A DNA stretch of 48,678 nucleotides from Saprospiraceae bacterium (GTDB taxonomy: Bacteria; Bacteroidota; Bacteroidia; Chitinophagales; Saprospiraceae). Positions 9,733 through 16,367 of this stretch are shown piece after piece. Within the stretch, counting starts at the first letter, position 1. Every line of letters begins with the position of its first letter. The stretch spans positions 67,303-115,980 of the forward strand of contig JAKVCU010000006.1 of assembly GCA_022448955.1 (NCBI GenBank). Reading direction: 5' to 3'. The notes beneath the pieces are model-generated. The model saw only the letters and a program-made list of their open reading frames with translations. It was not told where the DNA came from and did not search any database. Made by a program: the position numbers and the translations under genes.

Positions 9733-9766
9733 AAGGCCCTATCTATTTAAAAGCTAGGGCCTTTTA
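9733..9766. terminator. Rho-independent terminator
   Basis: AAGGCCCTA and TAGGGCCTT form a 9-bp stem with a 13-nt loop followed by a short T run. It lies about 310 bp after the adhesin stop codon, so the transcript either has a long 3' UTR or includes a small RNA. Confidence 0.75.
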
Positions 9767-10020
9767 ATTGATTATAGATGACTGCCTATAAAGTTTTACC
9801 AAGCAAAAATAAAAATAGTAATACTTTAAAACATAATATAAATACCCAGTAATTATTCACTTTTTATAAAAGAGAGAGTGAAGTAAAATAGAAAAGAACA
9901 ATTATTTTTCATTAACCTAATTACGCCTTCTTCTTAAAATTACTGCACCAATCTATTTGATCTTCACAGAATCACTCCTTACTAATCTCACAAATGATAA
10001 GGTGGTATCCTCATAGATCT

Positions 10021-10174
10021 TAAATAATAGGGCTAAAAGGTTGGCACAATAAAATGCCTGCCAAAAACTGAAAAAATATACTACTCCCCCAAATCATGCA
10101 TCACTTTCCTATCATTTGGAACTTACTCTTTTTATCCTGAAACCTGTCTGCCTAACTACTTATTAAGTTGTGCC
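10021..10174. repeat. Dispersed hairpin repeat, copy C (diverged)
   Basis: Shares with copy A (48558-48672) the left part (GGCTAAAAGGTTGGCACAAT against GGCTAGAAAATTGGTACAAT) and the core (CATGC, then ACTTTCCTATC, then an ACTTA block). Its arms GGCACAA (10043-10049) and TTGTGCC (10068-10074 plus 100, that is 10168-10174) are perfectly complementary. It differs from copies A and B elsewhere. Confidence 0.55.
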
Positions 10175-10253
10175 CTTGCATAGCAGTTTTGAGATATCGT
10201 TCTAATGTATTGACTAGCAAGTTTTTCCGAGATTAAGACTTTTTCTAAAATAC

Positions 10254-10279
10254 TTTACTTTATCCACAAACAAAGTAAA
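10254..10279. promoter_or_regulatory. Palindrome upstream of the barrel-like gene
   Basis: TTTACTTT and AAAGTAAA are perfect 8-bp arms separated by 10 nt, 58 bp upstream of the ATG at 10338. The spacing and position suit a dimeric regulator site. It resembles the TACTTTGT/ACAAAGTA palindrome at 37292. The regulator is unknown. Confidence 0.4.
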
Positions 10280-10337
10280 AATACCGTTGTTAAAAGTAAA
10301 ACTATCATAAACAATTACAACACTTTAACCTAGGCTT

Positions 10338-11042
10338 ATGAAAAAATCAACTTATTTAGGCATCGTCATCCTTTTTCTATCAATAACGGTTCAAGCCCAG
10401 AAGCTTAGTAGTAAATGGGAATATATGCTCTACACTTCTGCACAATTTCAACAGTTAGATTTTACAGATTTTAATCAACAATTAGAAGAATTAAACTTAT
10501 TCGCTTTACCCAATAATGCTCTTGAAATAAATGTTGGTGTTACTACATTTTTTCGACGATATATGAGTAACATGTCACTTGCCTTTGGTAGTGCTACAAA
10601 TGAATCAGAAGATATTTCTAGTCAAAGTAGCCGATTTCGATATATTGGAATTCATGTTAACGAGGCTTTCAACTTTTTAAATCCTGAAAGTAGTTGGTTC
10701 TTTGGCCCAGATATAGGAATTAACATAAGCTATCAGCAAATATTCATAACAGGTAGAAACAATAGCAAAAATTTTGTGAAAGCGGCAAACAATGCTGTTT
10801 ACAGTTTTGAGCGATTTTCTGAGACAAGCGAAGTCGGTTTAAGAACACACAAAATATTTAAATACAAGGACGTCTTTAAACAAGATCGTACTATCTTTGT
10901 TGGGATACATGCCGGTTATCGCTTTGATTTGAAAGATGATAGCTTTCCATGGCGTTTAAATAGTGCTATCAGACAAAATGATCTCGGTATTAATACAGGT
11001 GGCTGGTTTGGTACTATTATACTTGGATATAAATTGCCATAA
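10338..11042 (+). CDS. Probable outer-membrane beta-barrel protein, function unknown
   Basis: 234 residues. The signal peptide is about 1-20 (MKKSTYLGI to TVQAQ). The rest alternates polar and hydrophobic residues with aromatic-ended strands (MYMSNMSLAFG-like, FVGIHAGYRFDL) and finishes with a typical barrel-closing strand (TIILGYKLP). I do not recognise a named family. It stands alone between a repeat-rich intergenic region with a palindrome in its leader and a bidirectional terminator shared with pdhB. Outer-membrane location is inferred from the strand pattern only. Confidence 0.6.
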   Translation: MKKSTYLGIVILFLSITVQAQKLSSKWEYMLYTSAQFQQLDFTDFNQQLEELNLFALPNNALEINVGVTTFFRRYMSNMSLAFGSATNESEDISSQSSRFRYIGIHVNEAFNFLNPESSWFFGPDIGINISYQQIFITGRNNSKNFVKAANNAVYSFERFSETSEVGLRTHKIFKYKDVFKQDRTIFVGIHAGYRFDLKDDSFPWRLNSAIRQNDLGINTGGWFGTIILGYKLP

Positions 11043-11067
11043 ATCCAAATTCTATAAGTAAAAATGA

Positions 11068-11106
11068 AAGGCCACCTCTGAAAATACCTCAAAGGTGGCC
11101 TTAATT
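11068..11106. terminator. Bidirectional terminator between the barrel gene and pdhB
   Basis: AAGGCCACCT (11068-11077) and AGGTGGCCTT (11093-11102) form a perfect 10-bp stem, flanked by A-rich and T-rich runs, between two convergent genes. It can serve both strands. Confidence 0.85.
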
Positions 11107-11127
11107 TTTATCTAACAAACTTAAATC

Positions 11128-12111
11128 TTACTTCACATACATTGTCTCTTTCACTGCCTTAATGATCTTAGTTGGGTTTGGCAAGTAAGCATCTACTAAA
11201 GTTGGTGCATAGGGTAATGAGGTATCTGCGGCGTTCACACGCACGACAGGAGCATCTAAATAATCAAACGCATACTTTTGTACTTCATAAGTAACCTCTG
11301 CTGATACACCTGCAAATGGCCATGATTCATCTACGACAACAATTCTGTTCGTTTTCTTTACAGAATTTACGATGGTCTCATGATCCATTGGGCGAATGGT
11401 TCTTAAGTCAATAACTTCTGCAGAAATCCCTTCTTTCTCTAGTTCTTCGGCTGCTTTTAGTGCTTCCAAAACCATTTTGTTAAAGGAAACTAAAGTTACA
11501 TCTGTTCCTTCTTTACGTACGGCAGCTTTACCGATTGGCGTGAGGTATTCTTCCTCTGGAACAAGACCTTTATAGCCATACATGATTTCTGATTCCATTA
11601 TACAAATAGGGTCTTCATCACGAATAGCTGATTTTAATAGCCCTTTCGAATCTGCAGGATCGATACAAGATATGACTTTAAGGCCAGGACAATTAGCCAA
11701 CCATGCCTCAAAGGTTTGAGAGTGTTGCTGTGCCAATTGACCAGCAGAGCCCGAAGGGCCTCTAAAAACGATAGGGCATCTAAATTCACCAGCTGATTGA
11801 GATAGTGTTTTTGCTGCATTGTTTACTATTTGGTCAAATGCTAAAACAGCAAAGTTCCAAGTCATAAACTCGACAATTGGACGAAGGCCATTCATAGCAG
11901 CCCCCACCCCAATACCAGCAAAGCCTAACTCAGCGATTGGTGTATCAATGACACGTTTTGGACCAAACTCATCCAACATGCCTTTACTTACTTTATATGC
12001 TCCGTTATATTCTGCAACCTCTTCACCCATTAAGAAGACATTTTCATCTCTTCTCATCTCCTCGGACATTGCTTCTCGCAATGCATCTCTAAGCGTTAAT
12101 TCTCTTGCCAT
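11128..12111 (-). CDS. pdhB: Pyruvate dehydrogenase E1 component, beta subunit
   Basis: 327 residues, the usual length for an E1 beta chain. It pairs with E1 alpha to decarboxylate pyruvate with thiamine diphosphate and feed acetyl groups to E2. Family landmarks: VFLMGEEVAEYNGAYKVSKG, DTPIAELGFAG with the TPP-binding glutamate at Glu61, RGPSG, AQQHSQ, and the C-terminal transketolase motif (DLRTIRPMD, VVVDESWPFAG). The related branched-chain 2-oxoacid E1 beta is a weaker alternative. No E1 alpha or E2 gene is adjacent; the gene stands alone with its own promoter (12195-12224). Confidence 0.93.
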   Translation of the reverse strand: MARELTLRDALREAMSEEMRRDENVFLMGEEVAEYNGAYKVSKGMLDEFGPKRVIDTPIAELGFAGIGVGAAMNGLRPIVEFMTWNFAVLAFDQIVNNAAKTLSQSAGEFRCPIVFRGPSGSAGQLAQQHSQTFEAWLANCPGLKVISCIDPADSKGLLKSAIRDEDPICIMESEIMYGYKGLVPEEEYLTPIGKAAVRKEGTDVTLVSFNKMVLEALKAAEELEKEGISAEVIDLRTIRPMDHETIVNSVKKTNRIVVVDESWPFAGVSAEVTYEVQKYAFDYLDAPVVRVNAADTSLPYAPTLVDAYLPNPTKIIKAVKETMYVK

Positions 12112-12194
12112 ACAATCGCGTTCTGTTTTTTTTCAAAAAAATGCTTGTAAAAGGTAACAAATGACCCTTTAAAGGCATCTTATTAATAGATGCA

Positions 12195-12224
12195 CAAAAA
12201 TAGTAAAAGTACTATTATATTCAA
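12195..12224 (-). promoter_or_regulatory. Bacteroidota-type promoter of pdhB
   Basis: On the minus strand TTG (12224-12222) is separated by exactly 19 nt from TATTTTTG (12202-12195). This matches the Bacteroidota primary-sigma consensus of a TTG -33 box, 19 nt, and TAnnTTTG at -7. It lies 84 bp upstream of the pdhB ATG. Confidence 0.75.
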
Positions 12225-12423
12225 GTGGTAAAGAATAGTGTTTACAATATAAATTGTATATAATACTAGCCTTTTTCTCAAAAAGCATCTATTTTTACAT
12301 TTCTTGAGTGTAACTTTTTTATTAGCGGTCGTTATAACAATAAATTATTTCAAACGGCCGTTCAAGACTAGAATAATTTATCGACCCAAATACCAAGAAT
12401 TGTTAACAAATAAAATGATACCG

Positions 12424-12588
12424 ATGAAAATCAAAAATTTGAAGCAAATCGCAGTTGTAGCAGCCTTTTTATTAACGGCAGCTTCTTTCACTTCCTGTAA
12501 TCGTGGCTATGGTTGTCCGAGCAACTTTTCTGTTGAGCAATCTGGCGTACAGCTTGTAAAAACAGCGGTAAAAGCAGTTTTGAAATAA
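12424..12588 (+). CDS. Small lipoprotein
   Basis: 54 residues from ATG 12424; ATG 12415 would add three residues. The signal peptide (MKIKNLKQIAVVAAFLL) leads to a lipobox-like FTSC, so Cys25 would be the lipidated residue. A 30-residue mature chain follows (NRGYGCPSNFS, then a short amphipathic helix). A TTG further upstream would extend the frame but add an unlikely N-terminus. Short lipoproteins of this layout are common in Bacteroidota; the role is unknown. A strong terminator follows. Confidence 0.7.
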   Translation: MKIKNLKQIAVVAAFLLTAASFTSCNRGYGCPSNFSVEQSGVQLVKTAVKAVLK

Positions 12589-12628
12589 GACATATAGCAC
12601 TCCATATCGGAGATGTTCATAAAATAAA

Positions 12629-12658
12629 GTGCTAACCTTAGGTTAGCATTTTTTTTTA
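12629..12658 (+). terminator. Rho-independent terminator of the small lipoprotein gene
   Basis: GCTAACC and GGTTAGC form a perfect stem with a 3-nt loop, followed by a run of nine T. Confidence 0.9.
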
Positions 12659-12704
12659 TGCTTATTTTGCTTTTCATTTGAGCGGCTAGTCAAAATTACT
12701 TATT

Positions 12705-12823
12705 TAATAAAATGGTCAGCTCGAAAATCATAAGAAACTGACAATAGAAAAGTTACGCATGATTTTTGAACAGACGCTAAACCTGTCAATTTTATTTCAC
12801 CAATTTTCTAGCCTAACTACTTA
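12705..12823 (-). repeat. Dispersed hairpin repeat, copy B
   Basis: The minus strand aligns along its whole length with copy A at 48558-48672 (GTAGTTAGGCTAGAAAATTG, CATGCGTAACTT, TATTTTCGA-type blocks, GACCATTTTATTA). It folds into a long hairpin: AATAAAAT (12706) pairs with ATTTTATT (12789), and AAAATCAT (12724) with ATGATTTT (12759), both perfect. Confidence 0.8.
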
Positions 12824-13003
12824 GAGCATGTTTAAACTTTCTACTGCCTGAAAACCAAAGCTTTGAGAACTATGGCGTCTGATTGGATCAGTTATTTAGC
12901 TCGTTAAACGCCTTCTCAAAGCCTTAGCCAAAACCCTACCTTTACCGGTAGGCAGGCTCAAATAGTTTATTATCAGTTTGAATAAAATTTAAACACACTC
13001 TTA
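12821..13003. mobile_element. MITE-like element with imperfect terminal inverted repeats
   Basis: AGAGCATGTTTAAA (12823) faces TTTAAACACACTCT (12988-13001), a 14-bp inverted pair with two mismatches, enclosing about 150 bp with no coding capacity. An internal hairpin, CCTACC/GGTAGG (12935-12952), sits near the right side. The size and ends suit a non-autonomous element. No target duplication was established. Confidence 0.45.
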
Positions 13004-13017
13004 GAATCAAATTAGTC

Positions 13018-13686
13018 ATGGAACCTACTAGAATTTTTGAAACACAAGACGGCTCTCACAGTATATTTTCAGAAAAATACGGTGTAAGTTATCATTCCAA
13101 ATATGGTGCTATCCAAGAGAGTCAGCATGTATTCATAGAGGCAGGTCTTTATGAAGTGGCCTTAAGTAAAAAACATATCCGAGTTCTTGAAATTGGAATG
13201 GGTACTGGATTGAACACCTTTATGACTTACCTAGAAAGCAATCAAAGGAACTTTAGTATTTATTACGAAACCGTTGAAGCTTTTCCTATAACAGCAGAGG
13301 AAGCAAAGCAACTGAACTACGCACAACTTCTTAATGCAAAAGAGGAAGAAACCGTTTTCCAAAGAATCCATCAAGAAGATTGGGGTAAAACCATTCAACT
13401 GAGCCCTAAATTTACCTTAAAAAAGGTTTTAGATCATTTTGAACATTTAAATTATCAGAAGCAGTTTGACCTCATTTATTTTGATGCTTTCGCACCCACA
13501 GCTCAGCCTGAACTTTGGGATAAAAAGATACTAAATATCATGTTTGAAGCCCTAGTTTCAGGTGGTGTTTGGGTATCTTATTGTGCCAAAGGCAGTGTAA
13601 AAAGACAACTAAAGGCTTTGGGTTTTCGTATCGAAGCTATTGCTGGACCTCCTGGTAAAAGGGAAATGACTCGAGCGATCAAATAA
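13018..13686 (+). CDS. mnmD: tRNA 5-methylaminomethyl-2-thiouridine methyltransferase (stand-alone MnmD)
   Basis: 222 residues, about the size of the methyltransferase half of MnmC. It would add the last methyl group in making mnm5(s2)U at the wobble position of tRNA. Visible landmarks: YHSKYGAIQESQHVFIEAGL near residue 25-44, the SAM-binding loop LEIGMGTGLN (57-66), DLIYFDAFAP with Asp156 followed by QPELWD, and GPPGKREMTRA near the end. The FAD-dependent oxidase half of proteobacterial MnmC is absent, as in other stand-alone MnmD proteins. Confidence 0.88.
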   Translation: MEPTRIFETQDGSHSIFSEKYGVSYHSKYGAIQESQHVFIEAGLYEVALSKKHIRVLEIGMGTGLNTFMTYLESNQRNFSIYYETVEAFPITAEEAKQLNYAQLLNAKEEETVFQRIHQEDWGKTIQLSPKFTLKKVLDHFEHLNYQKQFDLIYFDAFAPTAQPELWDKKILNIMFEALVSGGVWVSYCAKGSVKRQLKALGFRIEAIAGPPGKREMTRAIK

Positions 13687-13692
13687 CTGCCA

Positions 13693-14253
13693 TTAATCTT
13701 CATATTCTTCATCAGGTCGCATAGGCTTGATGATGTTTATTTTGCCATCTTCCCCATACAGTTCTCTTGACTTTTTGTTATAGGCTAGTGCAGCCTCTTC
13801 GGCAGTGGCAAACATGCCAATATGAACCGATTTTCGGTTGACAGAAATTACCGCTCTATAGCGATTATTTTCTTTATATACCCCTGTATACCCTACTTTG
13901 CTGCTTGTTTTGCGCTTTCTACTTGCAACAGAACGAGAACGATAAACAATGTTGTCTAAGCGGCAATCTAATTTATTACCATTTTTTGCCCCTACAAGGT
14001 TTCTTTTCCCTCCTTTTGTTTCACCCAAAAACTTTTCAGCAATGAGCTTGTGCAGGTAAATGGTTTCGGTTTTATAACCACCATCCGCTTTTTTCCAAGT
14101 CTTTTGAAAAACAGCGCAACCACTTGAATGTTTCCTTAGATTATTGATAAAATCTACTTTGACTAAATAGGCATCTGTGGTAAGGTACTCATAGACCTTA
14201 TCATCCAATAACACATCGTCATCGGCATTTTTTAGCTTTACTTTGTATAACAC
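13693..14253 (-). CDS. AP2/ERF-domain protein with degenerate HNH homing-nuclease-like half
   Basis: 186 residues. Residues 60-105 look like an HNH_3 domain: LHKLIAEKFLG keeps the first histidine (His68) and RLDNIVY keeps Asn101. Where active members have HIDGN-type sequence, this one has AKNGN, so the expected catalytic histidine is Ala89. Residues 119-168 form an AP2 domain (VGYTGVYK, YRAVISVNRK, GMFATAEEAALAYN), a DNA-binding fold found in plant ERF factors and in bacterial and phage HNH homing nucleases. The tail is acidic. Either a domesticated DNA-binding protein or a decayed homing endonuclease would fit. It is convergent with mnmD, 6 bp apart. Confidence 0.8.
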   Translation of the reverse strand: MLYKVKLKNADDDVLLDDKVYEYLTTDAYLVKVDFINNLRKHSSGCAVFQKTWKKADGGYKTETIYLHKLIAEKFLGETKGGKRNLVGAKNGNKLDCRLDNIVYRSRSVASRKRKTSSKVGYTGVYKENNRYRAVISVNRKSVHIGMFATAEEAALAYNKKSRELYGEDGKINIIKPMRPDEEYED

Positions 14254-14464
14254 GTTGAATCAGTTTGTTAGCAATTGAACAATTAGACAGTAAAAATGAA
14301 ATATTATTGTTAGTTCTCTTCTTAATTGCAATATAACAATAAAATGGGAAACTTACTTGAATAAAAGTGCTACAACGGCAATAATTCTATCTTTATAATA
14401 CAATGCCTAAAACTATATCTACTCAAAATTCCTTATTATTGATGCGTGGCATTATTAACTGAAG

Positions 14465-14480
14465 GAGGTTTAGACCTCTA
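14465..14480. repeat. Hairpin in the ribD-like leader
   Basis: GAGGT and ACCTC form a perfect 5-bp stem with a short loop, and GGAGG lies in the left arm, 20-35 bp upstream of the TTG start at 14500. The GGAGG is too far from the start to act as its ribosome site. There is no match to the FMN riboswitch consensus. The rest of 14254-14499 is AT-rich; ATTGTTA near 14307 faces TAACAAT near 14334. Confidence 0.3.
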
Positions 14481-14499
14481 GGCATTTAAATTATAACCT

Positions 14500-15558
14500 T
14501 TGAGTTTTTCTGATCATTATCTCTTTATTAAACGTTGTTTCGATTTGGCCAAATTAGGTATCGGAAAAGTGAGTCCTAATTCAATGGTAGGAGCAGTCAT
14601 CGTCCATCAAAATAAGATCATTGGCGAAGGTTATCATTTTACTGATAATAGTCCACAAGCAGAGGTATTAGCTATAGAAGACGTACCCGAACATAAACAC
14701 ATATTACTCAAAGAATCAACCATTTACATCGCTTCAGAGCCTTATTATATTTATGAAAAAACACTTAGCCGCATCGATCTAATTCTTAAACATAAGATAC
14801 CCAAAGTTGTAATCTCATGGCTCGACCATAAGCCTGAGATAAGTGAACCAATCGTAAAAATTCTCCGCGAAGCAGGTCTTGAGGTTATAACAAATATCCT
14901 TCCGAGAGAAGGTAGATTTGTCCGTGTACTTGGCAATACATTTATCCAAAAAAAACGGCCTTACATCATTCTGAAATATGCCCAGACCTTAGACGGTTTC
15001 TTAGCACCGAAAAATACGAAACAATTTTGGATTAGCAACTCATTTTCCAAACGACTTGTTCATAAATGGCGAAGTGAAATTGATGCTATTCTGGTTGGAA
15101 CAAACACAGCACTCAACGACAACCCTCAATTAGATAATCGGCTATATTTTGGAAAATCCCCACTTAGAATTATTTTTGATCAACATAATCGCCTTCCCAT
15201 ACAATTAAATATCTTCGACGGTAAGCACAATACTTTAATCATCAATAAAAATAGCGATCCTAGAAAATATGTTAGTCAATTACAATTAACTTTTGATATG
15301 CAAATGCTACCAAAGTTGTTAACCTATCTACATAGTCAAAACATCAGCAGTTTGTTGGTTGAAGGAGGAGCAAAAGTATTACAAGCATTCGTCCAACATG
15401 ATTTATGGGACGAAGCTAGGATCTTAGTTGGAAATAAATTGCTAAAAGATGGTTTAAAAGCACCTCTACTACCCAATGCTCCCGACGAAAAGTATAAAAT
15501 CTTCGACGATCAACTATTTATTCACTACAATCCTACCAAAAATTTTAATAATAGTTAA
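14500..15558 (+). CDS. RibD-like protein: degenerate deaminase domain plus intact-looking reductase domain
   Basis: 352 residues, normal RibD length. RibD makes two steps of riboflavin synthesis, deamination then reduction of the pyrimidine intermediate. The fold is recognisable throughout (DLAKLGIGKVSPNSMVGAVIV near 15-35), but the zinc ligands of the deaminase are gone: HAE is QAE (Gln53, Glu55 kept), and the EPC...C motif is EPY (Tyr82) with no cysteine near the second site (about Arg91). The reductase half keeps KYAQTLDG, FWISN, ILVGTNTALNDNPQLDNR and LLVEGGAKVLQAF. The start is TTG, forced by in-frame TAA and TAG just upstream. This looks like a reductase-only enzyme, comparable in principle to plant PyrR. 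A canonical RibD or separate deaminase would be needed elsewhere. Confidence 0.88.
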   Translation: MSFSDHYLFIKRCFDLAKLGIGKVSPNSMVGAVIVHQNKIIGEGYHFTDNSPQAEVLAIEDVPEHKHILLKESTIYIASEPYYIYEKTLSRIDLILKHKIPKVVISWLDHKPEISEPIVKILREAGLEVITNILPREGRFVRVLGNTFIQKKRPYIILKYAQTLDGFLAPKNTKQFWISNSFSKRLVHKWRSEIDAILVGTNTALNDNPQLDNRLYFGKSPLRIIFDQHNRLPIQLNIFDGKHNTLIINKNSDPRKYVSQLQLTFDMQMLPKLLTYLHSQNISSLLVEGGAKVLQAFVQHDLWDEARILVGNKLLKDGLKAPLLPNAPDEKYKIFDDQLFIHYNPTKNFNNS

Positions 15559-15689
15559 ACTTCCATTAAAAAGTAATAATCACATCATAAGGATGATAAT
15601 TATTTTGTTCCTTAGTAGAAACATATCACCCCAATTTATTCTAGACTTTACTTGAGAAAAAATTACTTAGTTTAAACTGAAAAGAAGGG

Positions 15690-16265
15690 ATGAAATTTTT
15701 AAGTGTTCTTTTTACAGGATTTTTGATATGTTCTTCGGGCATTATCATTGCTCAAACGCCGCAAAAGGTGGTGCTTGAACATAAAGAGGTACGAATAAGA
15801 TGGATACCTCTTGAAAAGGCTCTTGAATTAGCCGATCAAGAAGGTAATCAAAAGAAAATTCTAGTTGATATATATACAAAATGGTGTAAGTGGTGTAAAA
15901 GAATGGATAGAATTACTTTCCAACATCCACAAATCGCCGAGTATATTAATGAACATTTTTATGCAGTAAAGTTCGATGCACAATATGCTGAAGAGATCGT
16001 TTATCAAGATAAAACGTATGGCAATATAAAAACAGGTAAGAAACGTTATCACGAGTTGGCAATAGAATTTTTGAGGGGTAAAATGAGCTATCCCACTGTT
16101 GTTTTCTTAGATGAAAATATGAATTTGATACAATCTATAGTTGGTTATAAGCCTCCTAGACAGTTTGAGAAAATCGCCACCTATTTTGGACACGATTATT
16201 ACCGGAAAACACCCTGGTCCAAATATCAAAAAGTATTTAGACCAATTCTGACAAAAAAAGAATAA
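15690..16265 (+). CDS. Exported thioredoxin-like protein
   Basis: 191 residues. The signal peptide is about 1-21 (ending IIIAQ). Thioredoxin fold: ILVDIYTKWCKWCKRMD carries the CxxC pair Cys66/Cys69 in the WCKWCK form typical of DUF255/thioredoxin_7 proteins, and MSYPTVVFLD carries the cis-proline Pro135. The insertion between them (about 95-125) is longer than in plain thioredoxin. It probably acts in the periplasm as a thiol oxidoreductase; the substrate is unknown. The gene stands alone, with a terminator shared with the convergent herA-like gene. Confidence 0.8.
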   Translation: MKFLSVLFTGFLICSSGIIIAQTPQKVVLEHKEVRIRWIPLEKALELADQEGNQKKILVDIYTKWCKWCKRMDRITFQHPQIAEYINEHFYAVKFDAQYAEEIVYQDKTYGNIKTGKKRYHELAIEFLRGKMSYPTVVFLDENMNLIQSIVGYKPPRQFEKIATYFGHDYYRKTPWSKYQKVFRPILTKKE

Positions 16266-16270
16266 CAATG

Positions 16271-16316
16271 CAGCTGAGATGAAGAAGTAAAATTACGAAC
16301 TTTTTCATCTCAGCTA
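16271..16316. terminator. Bidirectional terminator
   Basis: AGCTGAGATGAA (16272-16283) and TTCATCTCAGCT (16304-16315) form a perfect 12-bp stem, with an inner AAGT/ACTT extension, between two convergent genes. Confidence 0.8.
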
Positions 16317-16367
16317 CACTACCTTTTATGGAATAATTCTCTATTCTCAACTTCAAAAGTAACCCAC

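Larger units (their letters stand above)
9426..10337. other. 912-bp intergenic region: structured segment, terminator, hairpin repeat copy C
   Basis: No convincing gene is visible. The open frame on the minus strand (9527-9709) has no recognisable protein features and runs through nested inverted repeats. The region holds a structured GC-richer segment (9514-9607), a terminator (9733-9766), a copy of the dispersed repeat (10021-10174) and an operator-like palindrome (10254-10279). The rest is AT-rich and featureless to my eye. Confidence 0.6.
12589..13017. other. 429-bp intergenic region made largely of repeats
   Basis: Contains the lipoprotein terminator (12629-12658), hairpin repeat copy B (12705-12823) and a MITE-like element (12821-13003) that touches it. 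There is no credible gene. The element ends only 14 bp before the mnmD ATG, so the mnmD promoter probably lies inside repeat DNA. Confidence 0.65.

Noticed and set aside
12304-12414. Upstream TTG extension of the small lipoprotein
   Set aside because: The extension would bury the signal peptide; ATG 12424 (or 12415) gives a standard lipoprotein.
14254-14499. FMN riboswitch upstream of the RibD-like gene
   Set aside because: The region is short and AT-rich with only a small hairpin; none of the conserved FMN-element blocks is visible.
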